From positions 5,828,001-5,892,000 of the forward strand of contig NC_048556.1 in assembly GCF_902806685.2 (NCBI RefSeq): 64,000 bases of DNA. The letters are read 5' to 3'. The notes under the pieces are model-generated. The model saw only the letters and a program-made list of their open reading frames with translations, was not told the DNA's origin and did not search any database. Positions 63,673 to 64,000 of this stretch are shown here, in pieces (positions within the stretch are counted from its first letter, which is position 1; each line of letters begins with the position of its first letter). The stretch is from Maniola hyperantus (Eukaryota; Arthropoda; Insecta; Lepidoptera; Nymphalidae). The translations under genes were made by a program, and so were the position numbers.

Positions 63673-64000
63673 AGAAAAACTGGCCAAGTACGAGTCGGAC
63701 TCGCGCACCGTGGGCTCCGTACTAGTCGTATTTTTTTATATTTCGCATGATAAATCAAAAATTATTGCGCATAAAAATACATAAAAATTTGTTTTAGAAT
63801 GTACAGGTCAAGCCCTTTCATATGTTATTTGTTCATGAACACATTTCATTTTTTTTTGTGATGTAACCACAAATTCACGGTATTCTAATTTTTGCCCTTA
63901 CGTGTGCTATAAGCTATAAGACCTACCTACCTGCCAAATTTTATGATTCTATAGGTTTCTTGACAGACACGACAGACAGACAGATAACGAAGTGATCCTA
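63673..64000 (+). repeat. GGTTCCG repeat at window end
   Basis: CTGGCCAAGTACGAGTCGGA CTCGCGCACC onward to GACAGACAGACAGATAACGA; runs off the window. Confidence 0.6.

Noticed and set aside
1..64000. CRISPR arrays, prophage, or bacterial operons
   Set aside because: No regular direct repeats with unique spacers and no prokaryotic gene layout; this is a eukaryotic insect genome.

Overview
This window is nuclear DNA of a lepidopteran insect (moth or butterfly). Four things support that. The genes are intron-containing insect housekeeping genes. The AT-rich sequence between them is packed with short dispersed repeats. Helitron-like elements ending in the GCATCAGCTAG / TCCGCGTGG signature occur at least seven times in near-complete form. 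tRNA-derived SINEs are also present. No bacterial, organellar or viral block is evident.

Layout. 2.4-5.9 kb is a compact housekeeping cluster: PSMG2 (proteasome assembly chaperone 2, minus), then divergently Tim8 (small Tim chaperone, plus, two exons) and PEX3 (peroxisome biogenesis, plus, single exon). Only 24 nt separate the Tim8 stop from the PEX3 start. 8.3-13.05 kb is a young I-clade-type LINE with target-site duplication, intact ORF2 and a 36-nt A run. 16.94-19.11 kb is an apparently intact Tc1/mariner-related DNA transposon with a DD82E catalytic triad and 32-bp inverted repeats. 19-29 kb is gene-free and holds SINEs, MITEs and other repeats. 29.48-36.17 kb is a seven-exon core alpha-1,3-fucosyltransferase gene (FucTA type, 449 aa), preceded by two uORFs. 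36-46 kb is mostly repeats, with a broken THAP-domain gene at 42.1-43.4 kb. 46.1-46.6 kb is a CCDC115/Vma22 homologue (V-ATPase assembly, minus). From 55.41 kb to beyond the window edge runs a SAFB-like gene (SAP domain, RRM, Arg/Glu-rich coiled coil); 13 coding exons are visible.

The most striking architecture lies between CCDC115 and SAFB. Two different transposable elements are each present as a large inverted pair, side by side. The first (49.06-51.32 kb) is two ~1.1 kb copies around an 85-nt spacer, rich in ACTTGTA motifs. The second (51.48-55.22 kb) is a 3.74-kb near-perfect palindrome with ~1.84-kb arms and a 24-nt centre. It is built from one complete 1.9-kb element with 32-bp terminal repeats fused to a terminally deleted inverted copy, and the whole dimer is flanked by the 8-bp direct repeat GTGCATCG. 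It ends about 190 bp before the SAFB start codon. Each arm carries a small two-exon reading frame and a tandem array of exon/intron-like cassettes.

Other notable structures: a Helitron-like element sits 9 nt upstream of the likely native acceptor of SAFB exon 13; a degenerate TCGAC-rich minisatellite lies in the preceding SAFB intron; a GC-rich palindromic MITE family has eight copies in 64 kb; one MITE carries three TGACGTCA sites. The genes are unrelated in function (proteasome assembly, mitochondrial import, peroxisome biogenesis, N-glycan fucosylation, V-ATPase assembly, RNA/chromatin scaffold) and do not form a pathway; Tim8-PEX3 is the only candidate for shared transcription. All identifications come from reading the sequence, without database searches.
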